DNA from: Rhizobium sp. P40RR-XXII
GTDB lineage: Bacteria > Pseudomonadota > Alphaproteobacteria > Rhizobiales > Rhizobiaceae
Assembly: GCF_012641405.1 (NCBI RefSeq)
Contig: NZ_JABAII010000035.1
Location: 1-34,705 of the forward strand
Length of the DNA: 34,705 nt
Direction of reading: 5' to 3'
Part shown: one piece after another, positions 15,834 through 23,048 of the stretch
Position numbering within the stretch: position 1 is the stretch's first letter
Layout of the letters: every line of letters starts with the position of its first letter
The notes under the pieces: generated by a model
Seen by the model: only the letters and a program-made list of their open reading frames with translations
Databases searched by the model: none
What the model was told of the DNA's origin: nothing
Made by a program: the position numbers and the translations under genes

Positions 15834-16659
15834 GGGCAAATCCTTTCGGGCGTATGCGCAGCACGACCGCGCAGAGGACGGCTACGGTGATGCCGCCGAG
15901 GATGGGATTGAAATAGGTGCTGACCAGTACCTGAGCGGCACCGAAGATGAGACAGGCGGCAGCAAGCGCACCGAAAGAAGAGCCTGCTACCATCACCAGC
16001 ATGAATGCGCCCGTCAGCCAGGCGACGCCCATATTGGGATCGACGCTGGTCAGCGGTGCGAGCAGCACGCCAGCCAAGGCGGCAAGGCCGGCGCCGATCA
16101 TGAAAGTTGCGAGCCGCACCTTTTCCGTATCAATGCCGAGTACGCGCGCCAGCGTTTCGTTCATGATGACGGCCCGGGCGGAAAGACCAAGGCGTGTGCC
16201 ATCCAATAGAAGGGTGAAGCCGAGGCCCAGCGCGGTCGCGGCGACAATGGCGAAAAGGCGGTAGGACGAATAGCCGACGCCAAACAGATCGAAAGTGCCG
16301 GGAAGTAGCGCCGGGGTGAACTGCACATCGCGGCCAAACCAAAGGGTGATGAGCTGGCCGATGACGATGCCAAGGCCCCAGGTCGCAAGAATGGCATCGA
16401 GTGGCCGGCGATACAAAGGCCGGACGACGAACCGTTCGGCGATACCGCCGAGAATGGCTCCGACCAGGAAGGCGAAGGGAATGGCAAGCCATGGATTGAG
16501 GCCGAATCCGCTGACGACCACAGCGCAGTAAGCCCCGATGGTCAGCCATGCGCCATGCGCGAAATTGATGATCTTCAGCACGCCGAAGATCGCAAGCAGC
16601 CCCGCGGCAACGATGAAGAGAATGGCTGCAGTGCTGACGATATCGAAAAAGAGCGTCAT
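15826..16659 (-). CDS. livH: Branched-chain-type ABC permease LivH
   Basis: 277 residues with about eight transmembrane helices. The family start is clear (GLLAIFGVLKIINFAHGAWL) and the cytoplasmic coupling loop is present (GTRLGLSARAVIMNETLARVL). It is an inner-membrane permease that pairs with the LivM half of the next gene product. ATG 16659 has GGAG about eight bases upstream. Its 3' end overlaps the livM-livG start. A strong hairpin separates it from the binding-protein gene, which may lower its expression relative to that gene. Confidence 0.92.
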   Translation of the reverse strand: MTLFFDIVSTAAILFIVAAGLLAIFGVLKIINFAHGAWLTIGAYCAVVVSGFGLNPWLAIPFAFLVGAILGGIAERFVVRPLYRRPLDAILATWGLGIVIGQLITLWFGRDVQFTPALLPGTFDLFGVGYSSYRLFAIVAATALGLGFTLLLDGTRLGLSARAVIMNETLARVLGIDTEKVRLATFMIGAGLAALAGVLLAPLTSVDPNMGVAWLTGAFMLVMVAGSSFGALAAACLIFGAAQVLVSTYFNPILGGITVAVLCAVVLRIRPKGFARA

Positions 16660-16680
16660 TTCTGGAACTCCGATGCTGGA

Positions 16681-16701
16681 GGCGGGGCATCCTGCCCCGC
16701 C
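16681..16701 (-). terminator. Intercistronic hairpin between binding protein and livH
   Basis: GGCGGGGCA, loop TCC, TGCCCCGCC: a perfect nine-pair GC-rich stem in the 51-base gap after the binding-protein stop codon. No U run follows, so complete termination is unlikely. Its position fits a 3' stabilising or partial termination hairpin that keeps binding protein in excess over the membrane components. Confidence 0.65.
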
Positions 16702-16710
16702 ACTCTGGTT

Positions 16711-17859
16711 TCAGAGCTTCGGGCACTGGTTGCCGGGATCGACGTCCTTGAAGCTATCGACGACCGCGACGCTGCCGTCATCCTTTACCTGGCCAAGATA
16801 CATGGTCAGCGGCGCGTGGTGCTGCTTGTTCATGGAGATCTTGCCGCGCGGACCGGTGAAGGATACCTCGGGAAGTGCCTTGAGAACCTTTGCCGTATCG
16901 GTGCTGCCGGCCTTCTCGACGGCTGCCTTGTAAAGGTAGATCGCCTCATATTGCGGGACGGAAAGGTCGTTGGGAGTGCGCAGCTCCTTGCCGAACTTCT
17001 TGTCCATGGCCGAGAGAAACGCCTTGTTTTCGGGGCTGTCGATACCGGTCACGTAGGAAGCGGAGAGAAAGATGCCCTTGGCATCCGCGCCCATGCTCTT
17101 GGCGGTTCCCTCGTCGACGGCGAGATTGCCGTAAGGCAGGGTGACGCCGGCCGAGCGCAGTTGTTTGGTCAAGGTCACGTTCGGTGCGCCGCCGGCCGTC
17201 GACGTGATGATGGCATCAACCCCGGAGGACTTGATCTTGGAGATGATCGCCGTCCAGTCGCTGCCGTCCATCGGCAGATATTCCTCGCCGACGACCTGGG
17301 CGCCGGCTTTTTCGATATAGCCTTTGGCAAAGCTCAGCATGCCACGCCCGAAGGCATAATCCGAGCCGATGAGGAAGAACTTCTTCGCGCCCTGTTTGCT
17401 CATGAAATGGTCGACGACGGGCGGAACCTGTTGCTCGGGAACCCAGGCATTGACGAAGAGATTGGCGTTGCAGGATTTGCCTTCGTAGAAGGACGTGTAG
17501 ATATACGGCACGTCGCCCTTTGAAATGATCGGCAGTCCAGCATTGCGAGCGGCACTCGTCTCCATGGAGATGACGACATTCACCTCCTTCTGGAAGACAA
17601 GGGAATCGAAGGCTTTTTGCGCGCCGGCCGCACCGGATGCGTCGTCGGCGATCTCAAGCTCCAGCGCGCGTCCGAGCACGCCGCCCTTGGCATTGATTTC
17701 TTCAACGGCGAGTTGGGCAGCCTGAGCGACGGACGGCGCGACCACGCTGTTTGCTCCGGAGAGCCCGACCGGTACGCCGATCTTGATCGGGTCCGCGGCA
17801 AAAGCTGCTGTGGCGCATGCCGCCGATGCCAGTATGAGGACGATGGTTTTCATTTGCAT
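16711..17859 (-). CDS. Periplasmic substrate-binding protein of the amide/branched-chain ABC transporter
   Basis: 382 residues. A Sec signal peptide is visible (KTIVLILASAACATAAFA, cut likely after AFA near residue 21). The mature part begins DPIKIGVPVGLSGANSVVAP and has the type I periplasmic binding fold of the Leu/Ile/Val-binding and amide/urea-binding group (VAQAAQLAVEEINAKGGVLG). A ligand loop is near TSFYEGKSC. It captures the substrate for LivH/LivM-G/LivF. Two cysteines (KSCNAN and NQCPKL) could form a disulphide. It follows the nitrilase-type hydrolase by 33 bases. The operon has a second, cytoplasmic member of the same fold, AmiC, so one copy is for transport and the other for sensing. 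Confidence 0.9.
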   Translation of the reverse strand: MQMKTIVLILASAACATAAFAADPIKIGVPVGLSGANSVVAPSVAQAAQLAVEEINAKGGVLGRALELEIADDASGAAGAQKAFDSLVFQKEVNVVISMETSAARNAGLPIISKGDVPYIYTSFYEGKSCNANLFVNAWVPEQQVPPVVDHFMSKQGAKKFFLIGSDYAFGRGMLSFAKGYIEKAGAQVVGEEYLPMDGSDWTAIISKIKSSGVDAIITSTAGGAPNVTLTKQLRSAGVTLPYGNLAVDEGTAKSMGADAKGIFLSASYVTGIDSPENKAFLSAMDKKFGKELRTPNDLSVPQYEAIYLYKAAVEKAGSTDTAKVLKALPEVSFTGPRGKISMNKQHHAPLTMYLGQVKDDGSVAVVDSFKDVDPGNQCPKL

Positions 17860-17892
17860 TTTGTTCCCTTTTTTTGATTTGGGTTGATATCA

Positions 17893-18738
17893 TTACCCGT
17901 AGACATCTGCGCGGCGGTCGCCGAGCAGATGATTGAAGCTGTTGAGCGTGCGAATTTCAGCCACGCGCGACAGATCGATTTGCGCAAAGAGGATTTCCTC
18001 GCGATCCGTGCTCGCCGGACCGGACACTGGCCAGCCTTGAGGGCCGACAATAAGGCTGCGACCGATGAAGAGTTGGCCGCGCTCGATGCCGATCCGGTCG
18101 GCGCAGGCGATGTAAAGGCCGTTGGTGTGCGCGGCGGCCTTGTGCAGAATATTGGCCATCGGCTCGGGAGCGCTTTCCGCGCCGGCCATCGGCACCCAGT
18201 TGGTGGGCACGCAGACCAGCTCGGCACCGGCCAGCGCCAGCTCGCGAAACGTTTCGGGAAACCAGCCATCGTAGCAGATCGCGATACCGATGCGCCCAAA
18301 GGGCAGATCGAAAACCGGCAACCCAAGATCGCCTTTCTTGAAAAAACGATTTTCATCGTTCCAGAGATGGAGCTTGCGGTATTTGCCGATATATCCCTCT
18401 GGACCGCACAGAAGAGCGCTGTTGTAAAACCGATCGCCGTCCTGCTCGGCTATACCACTGACGATGTAGAGACCGAGCTCCCCGGCAAGACGGCGCAGCA
18501 GCTCAGCACTCTGACCGCCTGGCACCGGGCCGGCCAATGCTGCAACCTCGTCGCCGTCCCGGAAGCTATAGCCGCTATCGGCCAGCTCCGGCAGGACAAG
18601 GATCTCCGCACCTTGGGCTTTCGCCGTCCTCGCCAGCCGCTCGATGGCAGCAAGATTATGGACACGATCACCGACGATCGGTTCGAACTGGACAGTCGCG
18701 ACGGTTACCGTCCGTGCCGTTGAGGCCTTGACGCTCAA
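17893..18738 (-). CDS. Carbon-nitrogen hydrolase (nitrilase superfamily), probable amidase
   Basis: 281 residues. The catalytic triad of the superfamily is complete: Glu in LVLPELADSGY, Lys in KYRKLHLWNDE and Cys in ICYDGWFPE. The motif around the cysteine and the HLWNDE stretch suit an amidase or N-carbamoyl-type hydrolase rather than a true nitrilase. I chose TTG 18738 as start because GGAGA (18748-18744) lies at normal spacing; an upstream in-frame TTG at 18756 would fall in the terminator. It is the first gene after the AmiR-linked leader and so the first product made when antitermination succeeds. It is expected to release ammonia from the imported amide. The substrate is not determined. 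Confidence 0.85.
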   Translation of the reverse strand: MSVKASTARTVTVATVQFEPIVGDRVHNLAAIERLARTAKAQGAEILVLPELADSGYSFRDGDEVAALAGPVPGGQSAELLRRLAGELGLYIVSGIAEQDGDRFYNSALLCGPEGYIGKYRKLHLWNDENRFFKKGDLGLPVFDLPFGRIGIAICYDGWFPETFRELALAGAELVCVPTNWVPMAGAESAPEPMANILHKAAAHTNGLYIACADRIGIERGQLFIGRSLIVGPQGWPVSGPASTDREEILFAQIDLSRVAEIRTLNSFNHLLGDRRADVYG

Positions 18739-18754
18739 TCTTGTCTCCAAACGC

Positions 18755-18794
18755 AAAAAACCTCTGGCACGGAATTCAATCCGTGAACCAGAGG
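18755..18794 (-). terminator. Intrinsic terminator in the leader between amiR and the hydrolase gene
   Basis: On the minus strand, CCTCTGG (18794-18788) and CACGG (18785-18781 side) pair with CCGTG and CCAGAGG, followed at once by six T (18760-18755). The stem has 12 pairs with a two-base bulge and an eight-base loop beginning ATTG. It is placed inside the operon, 17 bases before the TTG start of the hydrolase gene, so it would end transcription after amiR unless overridden. This matches the amidase leader logic known from Pseudomonas ami, where AmiR antiterminates. Confidence 0.88.
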
Positions 18795-18815
18795 CTACAT
18801 AGCCACAATGTAAAC

Positions 18816-18846
18816 GCGGCAGCCCTGCCGCTGAGCAAACCTGCTC
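18816..18846 (-). promoter_or_regulatory. Tandem hairpins, candidate AmiR (ANTAR) RNA target
   Basis: In transcript order: GAGCA-GGTT-TGCTC (18846-18833), one base, then GCGGCA-GGGC-TGCCGC (18831-18816), just ahead of the terminator. Redrawn with a five-pair stem, the second has a six-base loop AGGGCT with A at 1 and G at 4, the pattern recognised by ANTAR proteins; the terminator loop also has A and G at 1 and 4 but is eight bases. The first hairpin's six-base form has A1 but T4. Assignment as target of the adjacent ANTAR protein is inference. Confidence 0.5.
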
Positions 18847-18934
18847 GTTACCATTAAGTTTTCATGTAACGACGCGACCGTCAAGCGCCCCTGTCAGACA
18901 TTTTTTAAAAATCGCCGAGCGATAGTCCCTGGGC

Positions 18935-19558
18935 TTAGAGTTCACTTTTCCCGCCAAGGGACAGTCCGAGGCTTTTCATCGTGTCTTGCGCGGCAATGAT
19001 GGATTCGGCGATTGTCGCCATGGGAACGCGCTTCGACGTTGCCTGGTCGCGCAACAGCTTATAGGCCGCCTCCTCGTCGAGGCCGTTCATGACCCGCAGC
19101 GCCGAAACGGCTTTTTCGACCAGCCGGCGGCTTTTCAATGTTTCCTCGAGTTTCTGCACCTTGCCGGCCAGCCTCTTTTCGTAGCTCTGCCGATAACGCG
19201 CCAGCGCGAACTGCGTGAGGATGCCGAGCGGCCGTAGCGGTTTGCTGATGACGCCGTGGGCGTTGAGATCGATGATCGCCTGGAGTGCTGTCGGGCTCTC
19301 ATAGGTCAGGATGGCGATGATCGCCGTTTGCTGGAGGTCGATGATCTGCAGCGCGTGTTCGACGTGCATGTCCTCGACATGCAGGAAGACCGTGTCTACG
19401 TCGGGAGGCAAGGCCGGTGGCAACGGCCAGGTCGCCCTGACCTCACAACCAAGGCGTTTCAGATGAGCGATCAATGTGTTGCCGTCTTCATCGCGTGGGT
19501 GGACGACCAGAACGCGCGCGCGCCGCAGATCCTGAATGATCCTGCTCGGTCCCGTCAT
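18935..19558 (-). CDS. amiR: AmiR-like ANTAR antitermination regulator
   Basis: 207 residues. The N-terminal half is a degenerate receiver fold (RRARVLVVHPRDEDGNTLIA) without the usual acidic triad, so it is not expected to be phosphorylated. A coiled-coil linker (EKRLAGKVQKLEETLKSRRL) leads to the C-terminal ANTAR RNA-binding domain (VEKAVSALRVMNGLDEEAAY, KLLRDQATSKRVPMATIAES). This is the architecture of Pseudomonas AmiR, which is held inactive by AmiC and binds leader RNA when an amide is present. The gene starts one base after the amiC stop, so the two products are probably made in matched amounts. A leader with a terminator follows. Confidence 0.9.
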   Translation of the reverse strand: MTGPSRIIQDLRRARVLVVHPRDEDGNTLIAHLKRLGCEVRATWPLPPALPPDVDTVFLHVEDMHVEHALQIIDLQQTAIIAILTYESPTALQAIIDLNAHGVISKPLRPLGILTQFALARYRQSYEKRLAGKVQKLEETLKSRRLVEKAVSALRVMNGLDEEAAYKLLRDQATSKRVPMATIAESIIAAQDTMKSLGLSLGGKSEL

Positions 19559-19559
19559 C

Positions 19560-20693
19560 TCAGGCCTCCAGCCAGACGTCTTCGAAACGCGAAGCCGTCA
19601 GATACGGGTCCGGCCGGATCGGACCAGGCGCCTGCCAGGCAATCTCGAACAGCCCGTCGGCCCGCGCCACACCGATGCGCGGATGCAGCCAGAGATGACG
19701 GGTATCGGCGTCGAAGTTGATACGGCCTTCCGGCGCAAGAAAATCTTCCATGAGAATTTCTTCGGAAATGCGATGGGTCTCGAGCGAGCCCGCTCGGGCA
19801 AGCGCCCGGGCGAAAAGATGAACTTGTGCATAGGCCGGCTGCGACCAGACGCTCGTCGTCACCTCTTCGCCGAAGCGGCTCTTGAAGGCGCTGACGAAAC
19901 GGTCATTCGCCTCGTTCTCGACCGTCTGGAAATAAGTCGCCGAGAGAATGTGGCCTGTGCAGGCATCGGCTCCTATCTCGCGTATCTCGGTCTCGGCCAT
20001 GGTCAGACTGGCGATCGGAACCCGCTTGCGATCGATGCCGGCCTCGGCATACATGCGATAGAAGCGCTGTGCAGGCCGCCCTATAATGGTTGAGAAGATG
20101 GCGTCCGGCTGGAGGCGAACGATGTCGGAAATGACCGACCGCAGCGTTTGCTCGTCGGCATGAAGAGGAAGATATCGCTCGCTGACGACCTCGCCGCCCT
20201 TTGCCTCCACGACGTCCCGCATGACCCGATTGGATTCGCGTGGGTAGATATAATCAGCGCCGACGAAGAAAATCCGGCGTCCGTGGTTGCGCAGGAGGTA
20301 TTCGGCGAGCGCAAAGGTGTTCTGATTGAGGGTGGCGCCGGTGTAGACGACATTCTCGGAATATTCAAAGCCTTCGTACATCGAGGGATAAAACAACAAC
20401 CCGTTGTGCCGCTCGACAATCGGCAGCACGGCCTTGCGGCTGGCCGACATCGACGCGCCGAAGATGATATTGACGTCGTCGTCGGCCAGGAGGCGCCGCG
20501 CGAGATTGCGATAGGCGGTTTGATCGCCGCCTGGATCGTAGGCGATCGGAACGATAGGCTTGCCAAGCACGCCTCCGGCTGCATTGACCTCTTCGATCGC
20601 AAGCGCGGTGCCAAGGAAGTGCTCGGTTTCCGTAATTTCGCTGATTCCGCTTCTGGAAAAGAGCACTCCCACTCGCCATTCGGAGCTTGTCAT
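19560..20693 (-). CDS. amiC: AmiC-like cytoplasmic amide sensor
   Basis: 377 residues with the type I periplasmic binding-protein fold, but with no signal peptide (starts MTSSEWRVGVLFSRSG), as in AmiC, the amide-responsive negative regulator of AmiR. Family marks are the TETEHFLGTALAIEEVNAAGG stretch near the start, GASMSASRKAVLPI, LLFYPSMYEGFEYSENVVYT and NQNTFALAEYL. It is first in the operon and immediately precedes amiR. It should bind the inducing amide or a related compound in the cytoplasm and release AmiR. AmiC and the urea-binding UrtA are close relatives, so a urea-like or short amide ligand is plausible. Confidence 0.88.
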   Translation of the reverse strand: MTSSEWRVGVLFSRSGISEITETEHFLGTALAIEEVNAAGGVLGKPIVPIAYDPGGDQTAYRNLARRLLADDDVNIIFGASMSASRKAVLPIVERHNGLLFYPSMYEGFEYSENVVYTGATLNQNTFALAEYLLRNHGRRIFFVGADYIYPRESNRVMRDVVEAKGGEVVSERYLPLHADEQTLRSVISDIVRLQPDAIFSTIIGRPAQRFYRMYAEAGIDRKRVPIASLTMAETEIREIGADACTGHILSATYFQTVENEANDRFVSAFKSRFGEEVTTSVWSQPAYAQVHLFARALARAGSLETHRISEEILMEDFLAPEGRINFDADTRHLWLHPRIGVARADGLFEIAWQAPGPIRPDPYLTASRFEDVWLEA

Positions 20694-20979
20694 CTTCGCC
20701 TCTTCCGACGTCGCTGGAGGTTCGACAGCTGGGAATTCTGCAATCCCCTGCCGTCGACTTCCCTACCCTTAGTGCGTTTCCATAGGATGCTGCAAGCGGG
20801 TTGGATGCAAGTCAATAGGTCAGCCATCGCTAACGGAATGAGGTGGTTTTACGGCCATGAGCCGATCCAGGCATCACATTGTCGGATATCGGGCAGATAT
20901 ACGCCTGCCCGTCGGTCTTGCCCGCCCATTCGGCCCTGGCCGCGGCCAAGAGTTCGGGCGTCGTCATCAGCGATAGCAA

Positions 20980-21060
20980 GCTCACCCTATAGCGGCAATA
21001 CCAGCGAACCGCCCACAAGATCACCTCGCCCTGAAAATGACGCCGCTTAAAATCGCTCAT
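20980..21060 (-). mobile_element. 5' scrap of an IS6-family transposase gene
   Basis: From ATG 21060 the minus strand reads MSDFKRRHFQGEVILWAVRW, then YCRYRVS, the start of IS6-family (IS26/IS240-like) transposases. Homology ends after 27 residues. The same frame runs on for about 50 codons (MTTPELLAAARAEWAGKTDG and onward to 20830) in sequence I do not recognise. The DDE domain is absent, so it is dead. It lies between the amiC promoter and the mobile mystery protein module. Confidence 0.8.
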
Positions 21061-21106
21061 CAAAAGTCTCGCTGAAAATTGTCAGCGCTCTTTCGCCCTT
21101 CATTGC

Positions 21107-21123
21107 ACCAACGAAACGTTGGT
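21107..21123. repeat. Inverted repeat upstream of the mmpA/mmpB genes
   Basis: ACCAACG, AAA, CGTTGGT: a perfect seven-pair dyad with a three-base centre, about 150 bases before the HTH gene and about 45 bases beyond the IS6 scrap start. It may be an operator, or part of the lost end of the IS. Confidence 0.45.
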
Positions 21124-21270
21124 AAGGTCTATCGGGGAATGGTTTTCAAAACGGCAAGGTGCTCACTAAATTGTGCTGTCTTTAGGGGGTATGCTCTGAT
21201 ATAAAGGAGCAAATTCGCAATTTCTGATCTGATTTATGTGTTTTTTCTGGATCAAAATGGACATACATTT

Positions 21271-21735
21271 ATGAACATGCAACAGGCTGCCCTCGCGCGT
21301 AAGCATCTCGAGCGACGTCTCGCGCCCCTCCGGGAGCTTGAGCTCATGGCTCCCCCTCGTGGTTGGATGAAAGCCATCCGTGAAGCGTTAGGCATGAGCA
21401 CCCGCCAGCTTGCGGCTCGGATGGGCGCGGCACCCTCTCGTATCCCGGCTATAGAGAAGGCGGAAGTTTCTGGCGCAACGACGATCAAAACGCTTCGCGA
21501 AGCCGCGGCGGCGTTAAACTGCACGTTTATATATGCTTTCGTTCCTACCAAGCCCCTTGACGTTATCCTTCGTGAGCGGGCGGCAGAAAAGGCGGGGCAG
21601 GACATCGTCCGGCTCGATCACACGATGCGTCTGGAGAATCAGGCTTTGCTCAAGTCGGATCTTGAGGAAGAGCGCCGTCGCCTGGTCGATGCAATGCTTG
21701 CAGAATCTGGACGACGCCTATGGGAGGATGATTGA
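21271..21735 (+). CDS. Mobile mystery protein A (HTH protein paired with Fic)
   Basis: 154 residues from ATG 21271. It matches the family called mobile mystery protein A (TIGR02612 as I recall it): LERRLAPLRELELMAPPRGW, MKAIREALGMSTRQLAARMG, an Xre-type helix-turn-helix, then IEKAEVSGATTIKTLREAAA and ALNCTFIYAFVP. I prefer ATG 21271 to the upstream GTG 21238 because the family starts shortly before the LERRLAPLRE motif. Its stop codon overlaps the start region of the Fic gene. The pair is widespread on mobile elements and is thought to be a toxin-antitoxin-like module, with this member as the probable DNA-binding antitoxin. The function has not been firmly established to my knowledge. Confidence 0.88.
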   Translation: MNMQQAALARKHLERRLAPLRELELMAPPRGWMKAIREALGMSTRQLAARMGAAPSRIPAIEKAEVSGATTIKTLREAAAALNCTFIYAFVPTKPLDVILRERAAEKAGQDIVRLDHTMRLENQALLKSDLEEERRRLVDAMLAESGRRLWEDD

Positions 21736-22334
21736 TCCCCATGGAAGACGATCCTCTATTTCTGGACGATGACGAAGCCAATACGCCGTTGACTGCCGAG
21801 GAGCGAGAACAACTCATTCCGTCCTACATTACCCTCAGGCACGAACTGAATGAGGCCGAGCAGATAAATATTGGCGAAGGCTTGCGCTGGGCGATGTCGC
21901 GCAAGCGTAACGTTCTCGATCAGGATCTGCTCAACGAACTGCACCGTCGCATGTTTGGCGACGTGTGGCGGTGGACGGGACAGTACCGCACGACACCTCG
22001 AAACATCGGCGTCGATGCCTACCGCATCGCGACGGATGTCAGACATATAGTCGACGATGCACGCTATTGGGTCGAACACGAAACATACTCACCCGACGAG
22101 ATAGCCGTCCGATTCAGTCATCGTTTGGTCGCCATACATCCCTTTCCAAACGGAAATGGGCGGTTCTCCCGTCTGGTGGGAGACCTGTTAGCACGCCAGC
22201 TTCAGCGGCCGCCATTTTCATGGGGACGGTCGAACTTGATCGATGCTGGCGAGACTCGGGCGCGTTACGTGGCGGCACTTCGGGCGGCCGATAACCACGA
22301 GATTAAACTGTTGCTGGAATTCGCGCGCTCATAG
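21732..22334 (+). CDS. Mobile mystery protein B (Fic-domain protein)
   Basis: About 200 residues, start TTG 21732 or ATG 21741. The Fic motif is complete: HPFPNGNGRFSR (about 135-146), so transfer of AMP or another nucleotide to a target protein is possible. Family marks of mobile mystery protein B include LNELHRRMFGDVWRWTGQYR and PPFSWGRSNL. Near the N-terminus TLRHEL resembles the inhibitory (S/T)xxxE(G/N) helix of self-restrained Fic proteins, with Leu in the last place. GGGAGG (21722-21727) lies just four bases before the TTG and 13 before the ATG, so the start is uncertain. It is translationally coupled to mobile mystery protein A. Confidence 0.9.
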   Translation: MIPMEDDPLFLDDDEANTPLTAEEREQLIPSYITLRHELNEAEQINIGEGLRWAMSRKRNVLDQDLLNELHRRMFGDVWRWTGQYRTTPRNIGVDAYRIATDVRHIVDDARYWVEHETYSPDEIAVRFSHRLVAIHPFPNGNGRFSRLVGDLLARQLQRPPFSWGRSNLIDAGETRARYVAALRAADNHEIKLLLEFARS

Positions 22335-22382
22335 CGTCGGCGAAATTTGCCAGGAAGTAGATGTACGCGAGAGAGAGTAGAC

Positions 22383-22520
22383 ATGAAAACCTTCACGCGA
22401 TCTCAACTCCAGGCGATCGCGGATGCGCTGGGTGATACCGACGCCGGCCTGACGGGTTCGGAAATCGGCCATCTGCTGGCAACAGTCAAGATCGTTGATA
22501 CTCTCGATGCGGCGGTCTGA
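22383..22520 (+). pseudogene. N-terminal remnant of a TIGR02391 (Ymh-like) protein
   Basis: A 45-codon frame with a GAGAGAG ribosome binding site: MKTFTRSQLQAIADALGDTD, AGLTGSEIGHLLATVKIVDT, then LDAAV and a stop. The start matches the family recalled as TIGR02391 or 'hypothetical Ymh', whose members run well over 200 residues. The frame breaks off soon after the conserved TGSEIGHLL block. It is 48 bases downstream of the Fic gene and may once have been co-transferred with it. Confidence 0.65.
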
Positions 22521-22719
22521 GGCCGCTGCGGCAGGTTCAATCGACGTAGAGCCTTGGCTTGATCTTCGCCTGACGCGAGGCGGCCAAGCGCTCGTCGTCC
22601 GAGCCATCTGATCTTGCCGAACAGGACATCTGTATCGCGAGCCTAAGCGACCCGTTCATCCAACAAACCGTGGCGGCGCGACGAACACTCCGCCCGGTCA
22701 ACCTTCCAGGAGAAGCACG

Positions 22720-23040
22720 TTGAACATCGATCTTTCGGGCAAAGTCGCCCTCGTCACAGGATCTACTGAAAGCATCGGATTCGCCATTGCTCGCGGGCTC
22801 CGCCATGCCGGCGCAGAGGTGATCATCAATGGCCGCACAAGGGAGAAAGTCGATGCGGCCGTGACACACCTCGGCAGTCGCGCCCGCGGCCATGCGCTCG
22901 ACCCCGCCAGCGCCGAGGGATGCGACGCCATGATCCGGACCGAACCCGAGCCGGACATCGTCGTCAGCAACCTAGACGCAGCATGCGTCGCAGCCATCTC
23001 ATTCTTCGGCGGCGGCCTTTGCGGAAGTGAAGTCAGGTAG
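22720..23040 (+). pseudogene. Truncated short-chain dehydrogenase
   Basis: The first 85 or so residues are those of a classical SDR: LSGKVALVTGSTESIGFAIA with the TGxxxGIG-type cofactor motif, IINGRTREKVDAAV, and PDIVVSN where the NNAG motif should begin. The frame then ends in unrelated residues (LDAACVAAISFFGG) at 106, against about 250 in the family. The catalytic Ser-Tyr-Lys region is missing, so it cannot work. The break falls just before the convergent ArsR gene. Confidence 0.75.
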
Positions 23041-23048
23041 AGCGCATC

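Noticed and set aside
16681..16701. Hairpin as a full intrinsic terminator
   Set aside because: No U run follows and the downstream genes are clearly part of the same operon.
16555..17523. + strand open frame of 322 codons
   Set aside because: Antisense to the binding-protein gene; no motif.
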